From NCBI GenBank assembly GCA_934447715.1, contig CAKSER010000004.1:42769-106768 (forward strand): a stretch of 64,000 bases of DNA. The letters run 5' to 3'. Positions 25,492 through 34,666 of this stretch are shown one piece after another. Under the pieces are notes generated by a model. The model did not search any database. It was not told the origin of the DNA and worked only from the letters and a program-made list of their open reading frames with translations. Position numbers and translations under genes: made by a program. This DNA comes from an uncultured Eubacteriales bacterium (GTDB taxonomy: Bacteria > Bacillota > Clostridia > Oscillospirales > CAG-272). Each line of letters begins with the position of its first letter. Positions within the stretch are counted from its first letter, which is position 1.

Positions 25492-25630
25492 TTTCTTAAT
25501 TTGTTATTTCAGTTTTTCTTGCTTTGATTCTGAAAATTCTTTATTCCTCATATCGGAATGTCCGGATATTGAAGTGCCGCGATATCGTAATATCGTAATA
25601 TCAGGCACCCGAATTATCGGCAAGCCTTAA

Positions 25631-26668
25631 TTAACCGATGATTCCCGAACGCTCGATTCCCTGTGTCAGATACTTCTGGCAGAACAGGTACATAATAATA
25701 AGCGGAAGAATGATCAGGATACATGCCGCATTCATAATCGCCGATTTCATAAGTCCGGTACCGATTTCTGCCATCGAAGGCGGAACCGCGGCAATATCCG
25801 GCATCAGCTTGATTGTTGACGTCAGCGGCGAGAAGAACAGATTCGTGTAGAAGTTATCCGTCCACTGCCACGAGAACGCAAGCAGGAATACCGTAATCAT
25901 CATCGGGATCGAGATCGGAAGGACGATGTTGAAGAAGGTCTTGAACACGCCGTAGCCGTCGATATATGCCGACTCCTCAAGCTCATCCGGGACTCCCTTG
26001 AAGAACTGTCTCATGATGAATATGAACAGTCCGTTCTTATATGCAAGTCCGCCAATCGAAAGGATCAGAAGCGGAATATAGGAATCGGTAAACTTGAAGT
26101 ATCGGAAGTTCGTAATTCCCTTTGAGAAAAGGAAATTGAAGAGTCCGAACAGATCAAAGTATCTGAACTTCATATACATCGAGAACTTTATCGTACCGTG
26201 CGGAATTACCATCGTAAGCACTACAAGCAGGAACACGAGTGTGTTTCCCTTGAATTTGAACTTCGACAGTCCGTAGCCTACAAGGCATGCGATAAATGTC
26301 TGAATGAGTGCGCATGAAAGCGAAAGGATAAACGTATTGAACAGCGCCTCGAAATATCCGTTTTCGACAATGATTGCCTTATAGGTATCAAGTGTCGGAT
26401 ATTTCGGGATCATCTTAACTCCGGAATCCGCAAAGTCGTTCACGCTCATAAATGAGGAGGAGATCTTTGCAAAAAACGGCATAAGAATTACATATGAAAT
26501 TCCGAGAAGAAGTATGAATCTGAATATCCACCAAACAGTCTTGGTAAGGAATCTTCCGCTCAGATATTTCAGTCTGAATCTTTTCCACGCGGAGGTTCTG
26601 TCAAAATCAACCTTGATTTTTTTCTTTGATTCTTTAAGCACCTTCGGTGCACTTTTTTGTTCTGTCAT
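25631..26668 (-). CDS. Carbohydrate ABC transporter permease (MalG-type), pair 2
   Basis: A 345-residue CUT1-family inner-membrane permease with about six helices. The EAA loop is GVPDELEESAYIDGYGVFKTFFNIVLPISIP, with the conserved DG and Pro. A 40-residue basic cytoplasmic N-terminus precedes the first helix. It lies 12 bp after its MalF-type partner and ends the ABC operon. GGAGG precedes ATG 26668. The substrate is unknown; the operon context suggests an oligosaccharide. Confidence 0.9.
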   Translation of the reverse strand: MTEQKSAPKVLKESKKKIKVDFDRTSAWKRFRLKYLSGRFLTKTVWWIFRFILLLGISYVILMPFFAKISSSFMSVNDFADSGVKMIPKYPTLDTYKAIIVENGYFEALFNTFILSLSCALIQTFIACLVGYGLSKFKFKGNTLVFLLVVLTMVIPHGTIKFSMYMKFRYFDLFGLFNFLFSKGITNFRYFKFTDSYIPLLILSIGGLAYKNGLFIFIMRQFFKGVPDELEESAYIDGYGVFKTFFNIVLPISIPMMITVFLLAFSWQWTDNFYTNLFFSPLTSTIKLMPDIAAVPPSMAEIGTGLMKSAIMNAACILIILPLIIMYLFCQKYLTQGIERSGIIG

Positions 26669-26680
26669 ATCAATACCTCC

Positions 26681-27673
26681 TTACGAATCACGGCGCTGGT
26701 AGAAGATGAAGCTCGACAGAACAGCAGCAACGACTCCGACGATCAGCAGAACCGCAAGGAAGTATATCCAAGCCATGGCCGAGCTTTCGACCTGACCCTT
26801 TGCTCCTCCGCTGAAGGTGGAATTGATCAGCTGCATGACAACATTCGACGATGATGTAAACGAGTCGATTACCGTGTAGATCGTGTTAACAAGAATCATC
26901 GGGCTGATCATCGGCAGGGTTATCTTCCAGAAGACCTCCCAGCCGGACGCTCCGTCAATCGAACAGGATTCGTATATTGCAGGCGATATCGACTGAAGAC
27001 CTGCAAGGAATATAAGCATCTGTACTCCGGATCTGTTTACAATATTAAGAATATTGTTGATTATGTCGGTTACATAGGTGACGAGCTCGCCGCCGACCTG
27101 CATGCTTTCAAACAGCCACGAGATATTGGCTATCGAGACAATCTCGTTTACCGTATCGTTTCCGGTACCGGTATCGATACTGCTTGATGTATCTCCGATT
27201 ATCTCGGTGATCGCGCTGTTTTCATTGCTGATCTCATCGATAAGTCCCGTGGACAGAATAACCGGAATGAAGAATATTGCTCTGAATGCCGCTCTTCCGA
27301 ACATCTTTTCATTCAGAAGCACCGCCATGAACAGCGAGAATATTACAATCGCCGGAATATCAAGACAAAGGTCAATGATTCCGTTCTTCAGTGTGTTAAG
27401 GAACGTATCATTCTGGAACACTGCATTTTTATAGTTGTCCCATCCGGCAGGACGGAGGACGTATCCGCCTCCGGTCTGCGTGTGGATGGTGTTGAAGGAA
27501 AAGTTTATCGAATCAACGATAATCGGCACATATATAATGCAGAAAGCAAGTACGAACGGAAGAACAAACCACCATCCGGATTTTGCTTTTTTCCTATCAA
27601 GCGAAACCGCTTTTCTGCGCCTTTTTTGGGTTGCGGTAACGTCTGTTTTGGTTAGTACACTTATTTTAGTCAT
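26681..27673 (-). CDS. Sugar ABC transporter permease (MalF-type), pair 2
   Basis: A 330-residue CUT1 permease. The EAA loop reads PAIYESCSIDGASGWEVFWKITLPMISP. An unusual acidic, Ser/Thr/Asn-rich stretch of about 60 residues (near 150-215) interrupts the membrane core in an apparently external loop; the pair-1 homologue lacks it. ATG 27673 overlaps the stop of the DUF5696-like gene as TAATG, so translation is coupled. Confidence 0.9.
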   Translation of the reverse strand: MTKISVLTKTDVTATQKRRRKAVSLDRKKAKSGWWFVLPFVLAFCIIYVPIIVDSINFSFNTIHTQTGGGYVLRPAGWDNYKNAVFQNDTFLNTLKNGIIDLCLDIPAIVIFSLFMAVLLNEKMFGRAAFRAIFFIPVILSTGLIDEISNENSAITEIIGDTSSSIDTGTGNDTVNEIVSIANISWLFESMQVGGELVTYVTDIINNILNIVNRSGVQMLIFLAGLQSISPAIYESCSIDGASGWEVFWKITLPMISPMILVNTIYTVIDSFTSSSNVVMQLINSTFSGGAKGQVESSAMAWIYFLAVLLIVGVVAAVLSSFIFYQRRDS

Positions 27674-30600
27674 TACTCAGCACTCCCCTCTACTTCGCTT
27701 ATTGTGACGGTTCCGTCAGCGTCTATTATCATGTATCCGAGCTCCGGAATTACTCCTTCGATTCCCGGGATTTCTACATCAAAGTTATTGTAGTTGAGAA
27801 TGAAGGTCTTGCCGCTGCTGTACTTAACCCTGACTATCATTCCGTTCGAGGAGGTGTATTTTGTATCAAAATACTCATCCGACGGATCGAGGTCTTCTTT
27901 GGTTTCGTCCTCAAGAACGGCAATCTTTCTTTCGATCTCAATTCCGAGATCCATTCCGACTCTGTATGTGCCGGCAGCCTCAAGTTCCTTGCGTCTTTCG
28001 TACTGCTTTATACGGAGCTCCTCTTCTGCCTGCTTATCAAGCTCTGCCTGAAGAGCAGCAAGCTTTTCTGCCTGCTCCTTCTTGATCTTATCCTTTTCTT
28101 CCTGTGTCGGTACACGTTCGCCCTTGATGAATTCATGGCTTTCGATCGTATCGTACATGACATCCGAAAGAGCATCATTGAGCTTATCGTATATCTTTAC
28201 CATTTCATCAAACCATATCTCATAGGAAATCGAGTAGTAGTTTGAGAACAGGGGATCGTTCTTTAACTGATCCGCATTTCTGTATACGAGCAGGAAGTAC
28301 GGCGATGCGCCGTTTTCGAGAATTTTGAGCGTTTCCTGACGGATATCGGATGCCATATTGGTAGGCTTTCCGGCATAGTTCAGGTAGCCGTGGTAAACAA
28401 GACCGAAGAGCGGAATTGTTCTGCTTGCATAAACGTAATTGCTCGAATCGAGCGCAACGTTAAGCACATGGTCTGCATAACGAACCGCATATGCATTTCC
28501 GCCGGAGGTCATTATGCTGTAGTTTTCCTTGATCTTCTGAAGAGTCTCGATAACCTGCTGCTTGCTCTCTTCTCTGTTATATGATTCATCCTTATCAAAG
28601 TCTGAGTTAAGATCCGAGCCGAGTGTATCGACCGAAACTCCGGTTACACCGAGCTTCTTGAGGTACTTATCCGAGCTTGTAAAGATCTTTTCGTATACCG
28701 ACGGTGCAATTGCAACCATTCCGGACGACGAGAAGGTACGCAGCGAACCGATATAGCCGACCTTCTGGATATATCTGTTATCCATTGCCTTAATCGCATC
28801 GGTTCTGTACGAGAATCCGTCGAAGTTCGCGTCCATTGCTGCATATCCGAGCTCAAGATCAAGATACGTCTTGATTCCCTGCTCTTCTGCATACTTGTTG
28901 AAGTCGGTAAGTCCCTTGTCGCCTCCGACAACCTTTTCGACGCTTATCTTATAAGGTACTGTAGCTGTCATTCCTCCGTTATAGAAGCCTGTCAGCTTAT
29001 AAACGATGTTGTTTATTCCGGCGCCCTTAAGATCCGAGGTCATTGTCTTAAGATCGTCAAAGGTTGTAAGAGCAAGCTTGCCCTTTACCGGAATTGTGAA
29101 TTTCCTCTCTGTTACATCGATTGCTCCGAGCATATTGATGTAAAGCGGAATATCCTTCTTTGTGTTATCCGTATTTGCGAGCTTTGTAATGTAGCCCTTG
29201 CTTTCAAGATAGTTTGTATATGCAAGCGCCATTCCGTTGTACGAAGCGTCATAGTACTTTGTCTGCTTCATCTGACTCTTCTTCGTCTTATCAGAGAGCA
29301 TTATGTATCTGATTCTGAAGCTTCCGGTGTACTTACGTCTCGAAATAAGCGTAAAGTCGGTGTTCTGGTTTACCGCAACCGTTCCGACTGCGCTTGCCGT
29401 ATCAATCTTTCTTGTGACGAACTCGGCATATGTGGAATTGAATTCGTGATAAACTCCGCCGCCGTGCTCGGTGTAAATCTTTCCGAGGGATTCGCCTTCC
29501 TCGATGATTGCAACATAGCCGCTGTATACAGTGCTTGCAATACCGTCCTCGTCTGTCAACTTTTTGCCCTCGACAAGGCCGAAGATCGGCTGGCTCATCG
29601 TCTGTGCGCTTGCAAGATCCGAGACATTGTGCATTGCATAATCGATTCCGTATACGCTTCCGGAAATCGTCACGTCAGAGCCTCTGTCCTTGATATCCTT
29701 ATAATCAAACAGTGCTCCGCTTCCGTCCGGAATCATCGTATAGCCCTCGTTGTTTACATTCGATGCAGCCATATACGGAAGCATCTTGAAGGAAACGAGA
29801 GTGTAAAGGCTTTCGTCAAACTTAATTCCGTTTGCGGGAAGTCTGACAGATACGCCGTCCTCGTCAAGGTAGTACTCAAGCGACATCTTGAACACAGGAG
29901 GTGCAACCGAAAGGGCTGTATATCCGGTAATCTGATGATCGTACTCCATCGACTCGTAGGTGTAGTTCGGGCAGAATTCCTTGATGATATTTTCAAGAAC
30001 CGTCATCTCATAGTCGGTTGCATATTCGTCGCAGACGTATATTGCAAATTCCTTTGTGATCGGGAATTTAAGGTTCATTTCCTTAATCGACTCGATCGGC
30101 ATGCCCTCTTCAAAAGGATCCATCAGATCGTAGAAGGCGTCGAGCTTATGAAGCCTTGCCGGATCTGTGATATGGTCTCTGATCTGTGTTTCGAATCTAT
30201 CCTTTTTGATATACTGCGGAACAAGGCGTCTTGCCTCTGTACGTCCGATCGAATACTCGACGCGGAGCGCGTTTTTCAGGTTCTTTGCCTTGATCTGACT
30301 TCTTCTTGCAGCCTCAACGTAGCTGTACATTGTGCTGGTATTTTCAGAATCGGTATAGCTCAGGATGATCTGTGACATCAGCATTGTCTTTGTGTTTGCC
30401 GATGCCGGCGAGCTTGCTATCGTATACGGATTTGTGAACTGAACGTCGCCGGTTTCGGTGTTTTTGATTGCAACCTCTCCGGTGTACTTTTCATAGTAGA
30501 TCTGGTATCCGTATTTTTCAAGCTTCAGCTCCATATCCTTCAGCTTTGCTTCAGCCGAAGTATACTTATCGGTAAAATAATTTATCGTTGAGGTTCCGAT

Positions 30601-30720
30601 TGTACCGAGCTCTGTTTCCTCCTCGGTAGCGGCATATGCCGGAATTATTCCGAGCTCGATCACCGCGCCGAACACCATCAGAAAAGTCATGAGCAAAGAT
30701 ATTATTTTTTTCGTATTCAT
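27673..30720 (-). CDS. Large secreted protein resembling the DUF5696 family
   Basis: The 1015-residue product begins with a Sec signal peptide ending IIPAYA. The N-terminal half is beta-rich; the middle (about 560-860) has TIM-barrel-like strand-helix alternation, including GVSVDTLGSDLNSDFDKDESYNREES, VDTLGSD being a possible active-site strand, and SIMTSGGNAYAVRYADHVLNV. A charged coiled coil (about 900-945) and a C-terminal beta domain follow. From memory this layout matches DUF5696 proteins of Clostridia and Paenibacillus that sit with carbohydrate ABC genes. A glycoside-hydrolase-like role at the cell surface is plausible but unproven. AGGAAAGG precedes ATG 30720. The stop overlaps the next start (TAATG). 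Confidence 0.75.
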   Translation of the reverse strand: MNTKKIISLLMTFLMVFGAVIELGIIPAYAATEEETELGTIGTSTINYFTDKYTSAEAKLKDMELKLEKYGYQIYYEKYTGEVAIKNTETGDVQFTNPYTIASSPASANTKTMLMSQIILSYTDSENTSTMYSYVEAARRSQIKAKNLKNALRVEYSIGRTEARRLVPQYIKKDRFETQIRDHITDPARLHKLDAFYDLMDPFEEGMPIESIKEMNLKFPITKEFAIYVCDEYATDYEMTVLENIIKEFCPNYTYESMEYDHQITGYTALSVAPPVFKMSLEYYLDEDGVSVRLPANGIKFDESLYTLVSFKMLPYMAASNVNNEGYTMIPDGSGALFDYKDIKDRGSDVTISGSVYGIDYAMHNVSDLASAQTMSQPIFGLVEGKKLTDEDGIASTVYSGYVAIIEEGESLGKIYTEHGGGVYHEFNSTYAEFVTRKIDTASAVGTVAVNQNTDFTLISRRKYTGSFRIRYIMLSDKTKKSQMKQTKYYDASYNGMALAYTNYLESKGYITKLANTDNTKKDIPLYINMLGAIDVTERKFTIPVKGKLALTTFDDLKTMTSDLKGAGINNIVYKLTGFYNGGMTATVPYKISVEKVVGGDKGLTDFNKYAEEQGIKTYLDLELGYAAMDANFDGFSYRTDAIKAMDNRYIQKVGYIGSLRTFSSSGMVAIAPSVYEKIFTSSDKYLKKLGVTGVSVDTLGSDLNSDFDKDESYNREESKQQVIETLQKIKENYSIMTSGGNAYAVRYADHVLNVALDSSNYVYASRTIPLFGLVYHGYLNYAGKPTNMASDIRQETLKILENGASPYFLLVYRNADQLKNDPLFSNYYSISYEIWFDEMVKIYDKLNDALSDVMYDTIESHEFIKGERVPTQEEKDKIKKEQAEKLAALQAELDKQAEEELRIKQYERRKELEAAGTYRVGMDLGIEIERKIAVLEDETKEDLDPSDEYFDTKYTSSNGMIVRVKYSSGKTFILNYNNFDVEIPGIEGVIPELGYMIIDADGTVTISEVEGSAE

Positions 30721-30743
30721 CTATACCTTACCTTTCCTTTCTG

Positions 30744-32798
30744 TTAAATTCGGTAGGAGAGCTCTGTTATGATGCCGGAAACGAATCCGATCATCTTTAC
30801 AAGCAGTGATGAGAACAGCAGTGCGCAGAACATTATGAATGCCATTGCAACAATTGTTCCGATGCAGGTAATTACGTTCTTAAAGAGCGAATAATCATGC
30901 GTTACCATTGTTCCGCAGAATACCAGCAACCCGACCCATACCCACGCGACGACAATCATTATGTTGTAAAGATTTGCCTCGTTTAAGGTAAGAACATTGG
31001 TAAGTGCTGTTGCAGGTATAATGAAGAAGGTAAGCGGGAACAGCGCGTAGCAGGTTGCAACAAAGATATCCTTGAAGCTTCCTTCGCCGTTGAACAATGT
31101 TGTAAGACACCAGTTTGCGGTTACCCAGAGCATTACCGGCACAATCAGTGAAAGCGCCTGGGAGAATATGCTCGGATATGTCTCTGTCGGATTAAAGAGG
31201 TATGCTCTTCCGACACCCTGATATGCAAAGGATACCACTCCGAGTGCAAGAAACACCAGTGCGGCTCTTACAGAGCCCCTCTTTTCATGCTTCAGATCGT
31301 AAAATCCGTCAAACGGATGCAGGATTACATGGAACACATAGAAGAATTCCTCTCCGAAGGTTCTCTTTGTAATCTTTGTCGCCGTTCTCTTGTTGATCTT
31401 CTTTGCGTATGTAAACAGCCATGTAAGTCCGGCAAGAATCGCAATTACAAGAATTATAATCGGCAAGAACCACTTGTTTGCAAGCTCCTGGCGGTACATC
31501 TTGAATGCCGCCGAGTAGTCTGTCGTATTGTGTGCCGCCTTATAGTTTTCCATTGCAGCCGACCAGTCGTAGTTGTTATACATCGCTCTTCCGATTCCGA
31601 CATATGCCTGGTCGAAGTTACTGTTTCTTCTCAGAATGTTCTGATAGTCGGTAACCGTCGTTCCGTAGTTTCTGTCGTTTTCGTTTTTAAGAGCCTTGAC
31701 CAGCTGATCGCCGTAGTCGGTTCTTGTAAAGATCGTAATGTTGTTCTGTGCTACGTCAAGCACAAGAAGATCGTTGTCATGATAAGCTATCGAGCCTATC
31801 TTTGTAATATTTCCGAGCTGGTAGCCCGACTGACCGAAGGCAAACATCAGGTTGCCGTACTGGTCATAGGTATAAAGTGTCGAATCTTTCTGATCCGCAA
31901 TCGTCCAGGACTTCTCCGGCCCTAGTGCAAGATCAACTATAAGTGATTCGCTGCCGGCATTAATATTTCCGTACGGATCGTGAAATCCGTTTTTAGGAAG
32001 AACGTCGGTTCCGTTTGCGCTGATCTTCTTTACAAACGGCTTGTTCAGCTTCGACGTTACATATGCGAAGTTATCCGAGTCGATTGTAATATTGCTGAAC
32101 TCTGTCGGAGTGTAGGTCTTTTTGTTGTCCTTCTTTGAGAATATCGAGCTTACTATCGCTCCGATTCCGGAGGTCGCAGCCTGTGCTCCGATGAAGCTCT
32201 CGAACACGCCCTCCTTATTAAAGAGCATTACGCCCTGGAAGGTTGTCGAGGAAACGACATACATTCTTCCCGCGCTGTCGACTGCTATCGCAACCGGCTT
32301 ATAGATTGCATCATCCTCAAATATATCGGACGACGGCTCCTCAAAGTGCCTTACATACTGTCCGTTCTTGTCGAAAAGTACAATTCGGCTGTTGTCTGTA
32401 TCGCAGACGTAAATGTAATCCTCTGTTGCATATCCGCCCTGAGGGCCGGAAAGAACATCCGATACTCCGTTGCTGTTTGTAAACGATCTGATCCTGAACT
32501 TGAATTTGTAGTACTGATCAAGAACGACTACGCTGTTTCCGGCAGAATCGACAATATACACATCTCCGTTAGGACCGGTAAACATGTCAACAGGAGTTGC
32601 AAGTCCGGCATCGAGGTCCATATATGAGGAATCGATTCTCATCGTCGGCGTATACGCGTCCGGCGACAGGAGCTTTGCTCCGTCTATACTGTAGGTGAAC
32701 GACTGATACGATGCCGCAGCCGCCGTAGTTGCAAAAGTTATCGCAGCAAGCGTGAGGCAGCAGACCGTAACTGCAAGCTTTATCAGTTTTTTCTTCAT
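30744..32798 (-). CDS. Secreted NHL-propeller protein fused to a Yip1-type membrane domain
   Basis: The 684-residue protein has, in order: a signal peptide (1-29), an NHL beta-propeller of several blades (about 60-375; for example GPNGDVYIVDSAGNSVVVLDQ and DYIYVCDTDNSRIVLFDKNGQYV), a TPR-like helical pair (about 390-440, AYVGIGRAMYNNYDWSAAMENYKAA), a membrane helix (about 447-467), a basic cytoplasmic linker, and a five-helix Yip1-type domain (about 500-684). The propeller would lie outside and the Yip1 part in the membrane. Such a protein could organise or sense the surrounding transporters; no enzyme motif is visible. It sits between permease pair 1 and the DUF5696-like gene. AGGAAG precedes the ATG. 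Confidence 0.82.
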   Translation of the reverse strand: MKKKLIKLAVTVCCLTLAAITFATTAAAASYQSFTYSIDGAKLLSPDAYTPTMRIDSSYMDLDAGLATPVDMFTGPNGDVYIVDSAGNSVVVLDQYYKFKFRIRSFTNSNGVSDVLSGPQGGYATEDYIYVCDTDNSRIVLFDKNGQYVRHFEEPSSDIFEDDAIYKPVAIAVDSAGRMYVVSSTTFQGVMLFNKEGVFESFIGAQAATSGIGAIVSSIFSKKDNKKTYTPTEFSNITIDSDNFAYVTSKLNKPFVKKISANGTDVLPKNGFHDPYGNINAGSESLIVDLALGPEKSWTIADQKDSTLYTYDQYGNLMFAFGQSGYQLGNITKIGSIAYHDNDLLVLDVAQNNITIFTRTDYGDQLVKALKNENDRNYGTTVTDYQNILRRNSNFDQAYVGIGRAMYNNYDWSAAMENYKAAHNTTDYSAAFKMYRQELANKWFLPIIILVIAILAGLTWLFTYAKKINKRTATKITKRTFGEEFFYVFHVILHPFDGFYDLKHEKRGSVRAALVFLALGVVSFAYQGVGRAYLFNPTETYPSIFSQALSLIVPVMLWVTANWCLTTLFNGEGSFKDIFVATCYALFPLTFFIIPATALTNVLTLNEANLYNIMIVVAWVWVGLLVFCGTMVTHDYSLFKNVITCIGTIVAMAFIMFCALLFSSLLVKMIGFVSGIITELSYRI

Positions 32799-32810
32799 TC
32801 TGCTTCCTCC

Positions 32811-33665
32811 TTACGACTTCATTCCCGAAGATCCCATAGTTTCGACGATCTTACTCTGGTTTACAACGAAAACGATAATCGGTACACTCATCATAAGAAC
32901 CGTTCCGGCTGTCGAGCCTCCGGAAATGGTGCTGATTGCAACGTTGAAGGTCTTAAGCTGCTCACTCCAGACGTAAGCCGAGGAACCGGTGTTCCATGCG
33001 GTCTGGAATGTCAGAGCAAGTGTTGTAAGCCAAGCCGGCTTGATCATCGGCAGCGCGATCTTCATAAAGATCGTCCACTCGCTTGCTCCGTCGATTCTTG
33101 CAGCCTCAAGCATCTCCTCCGAGACGTTTGCATCGATGAAGTTCTTCATCAGGTAAAGACCGACCGTACCGACCCACTGCGGCACTATCGATATCCAGTA
33201 TGTATTGAACATTCCGAGCCATGCAAATACGAAGAAGTCGACAAGTCCGGAAATAACCGAACCGATCATCATCGAGTAGGTGATGAGGTTGAGGACTATC
33301 TTGTATCCCGGCATGCGGATCTTTGAAAGCGCATATGCGGTAAGAGATCCGATAAGCAGGCTTCCGAAGGTTGCCGAAAGTGAGATGAATATCGTGTTGA
33401 ACAGGTATCTCGACATCGGAACCCATGTGATGTTTACGTTCGTAAACAGGTCGATGAACTGCTGGAATGTAGGCTTAAGTACATAGAACTTAGGCGGTGT
33501 GATTGCAAGCTCTGCCGCGGGCTTGAACGCGGTGATAATGAGGTACCACATCGGAAGAAACATGACAACCGCCATTATGCAGAGGACTATTGAAATAACG
33601 GTATCTCCTCCTGCGGATCGGTTAAGTACAACGGCATGCTTTCTTACTCTGATTTTCTTTGCCAT
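32811..33665 (-). CDS. Carbohydrate ABC transporter permease (MalG-type), pair 1
   Basis: A 284-residue CUT1 permease with six helices; the EAA loop reads SEEMLEAARIDGASEWTIFMKIALPMIKP. I take ATG 33665, behind GGTGGGTGA; a GTG at 33674 three codons earlier would overlap the upstream gene by 8 bp. Partner of the MalF-type permease directly upstream. Confidence 0.9.
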   Translation of the reverse strand: MAKKIRVRKHAVVLNRSAGGDTVISIVLCIMAVVMFLPMWYLIITAFKPAAELAITPPKFYVLKPTFQQFIDLFTNVNITWVPMSRYLFNTIFISLSATFGSLLIGSLTAYALSKIRMPGYKIVLNLITYSMMIGSVISGLVDFFVFAWLGMFNTYWISIVPQWVGTVGLYLMKNFIDANVSEEMLEAARIDGASEWTIFMKIALPMIKPAWLTTLALTFQTAWNTGSSAYVWSEQLKTFNVAISTISGGSTAGTVLMMSVPIIVFVVNQSKIVETMGSSGMKS

Positions 33666-33666
33666 G

Positions 33667-34635
33667 TTACTCACCCACCTTCTTTATGAATTTCTGAACA
33701 AGCGTGTTCGATCCGAGCATCAGCAAGAACAGTACGACGCTGATCGCCGATGCATATCCGTATTCAAAACGCGTTCCGAGATATTCCGAGAAGTGATGTG
33801 ACAGCGTCCATGCGCAATAGTCTGTTGACGGATTTCCGCAGAGTGCCGTAATAACTCCTCCGTAGCTGAATGCTCCGGTGATTGCAAGAAGCGCGGAGAA
33901 CAGCATGATTTCCTTCATTGAAGGAATTGTAACATACCATGCCTCCTGCCAGCGGTTTTTGATTCCGTCCATCGCACCTGCCTCGAACAGGGATCTGTCG
34001 ACACCCTGAAGACCGGCGATGTTGGCAAGGAATCCGGTTCCGAGCGATGTCCAGAGCGAAACCATTATACAGATCGGAACGATGAACCTTACGTCCTTTA
34101 AGAACACAATCGGTTCATTTATAATTCCGAGCTTCATCAGCCATCCGTTTGCATATCCGTAGATATCTCCCTGGAAAATGAGCGCCCAGACCGAATACGC
34201 GTTACCTGCGATACTCGGTGAGTAGAATACAAGTGTTACGATTGATCTTACCTTCGGAGGAAGCTCGTTTATAAACCAAGCAACAAGGAAGGAAAGAAGG
34301 TATGAGGTAGGACCGGTTGCTACTGCAAACATGAGGGTATTTGCAAATGCAGTAATAAACAGGTCATCGTCCAGAATCAGCGTGATGTAGTTGTTCAGTC
34401 CTACAAAGCGCGGAAGCTGGAGCATATTGAATGATGTCAGACTCAAAAGCAATGACAGGATAACCGGAAGCACCGTGAAGATGAAGAAGCAGATTACGAA
34501 CGGAAATACGAAAATATATCCGATCCACGTCCTCTTCATCTCAAGTTTGGTATACTCCCACTTGGTCATATCCTTGACATTTTTATGCGCTTTTGGAGCC
34601 TTTGTTTTTACTTTTTCATTGGCACCGTTTGTCAT
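33667..34635 (-). CDS. Sugar ABC transporter permease (MalF-type), pair 1
   Basis: A 322-residue CUT1 permease. After a basic N-terminus come six helices and the EAA loop GVDRSLFEAGAMDGIKNRWQEAWYVTIPSMKE. AAAAGGAG precedes ATG 34635. Second gene of the operon, 31 bp after the binding protein, as is usual for MalE-MalF-MalG order. Confidence 0.92.
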   Translation of the reverse strand: MTNGANEKVKTKAPKAHKNVKDMTKWEYTKLEMKRTWIGYIFVFPFVICFFIFTVLPVILSLLLSLTSFNMLQLPRFVGLNNYITLILDDDLFITAFANTLMFAVATGPTSYLLSFLVAWFINELPPKVRSIVTLVFYSPSIAGNAYSVWALIFQGDIYGYANGWLMKLGIINEPIVFLKDVRFIVPICIMVSLWTSLGTGFLANIAGLQGVDRSLFEAGAMDGIKNRWQEAWYVTIPSMKEIMLFSALLAITGAFSYGGVITALCGNPSTDYCAWTLSHHFSEYLGTRFEYGYASAISVVLFLLMLGSNTLVQKFIKKVGE

Positions 34636-34666
34636 TTTAATCTTCTCCTTTTAGATATGACCCATG

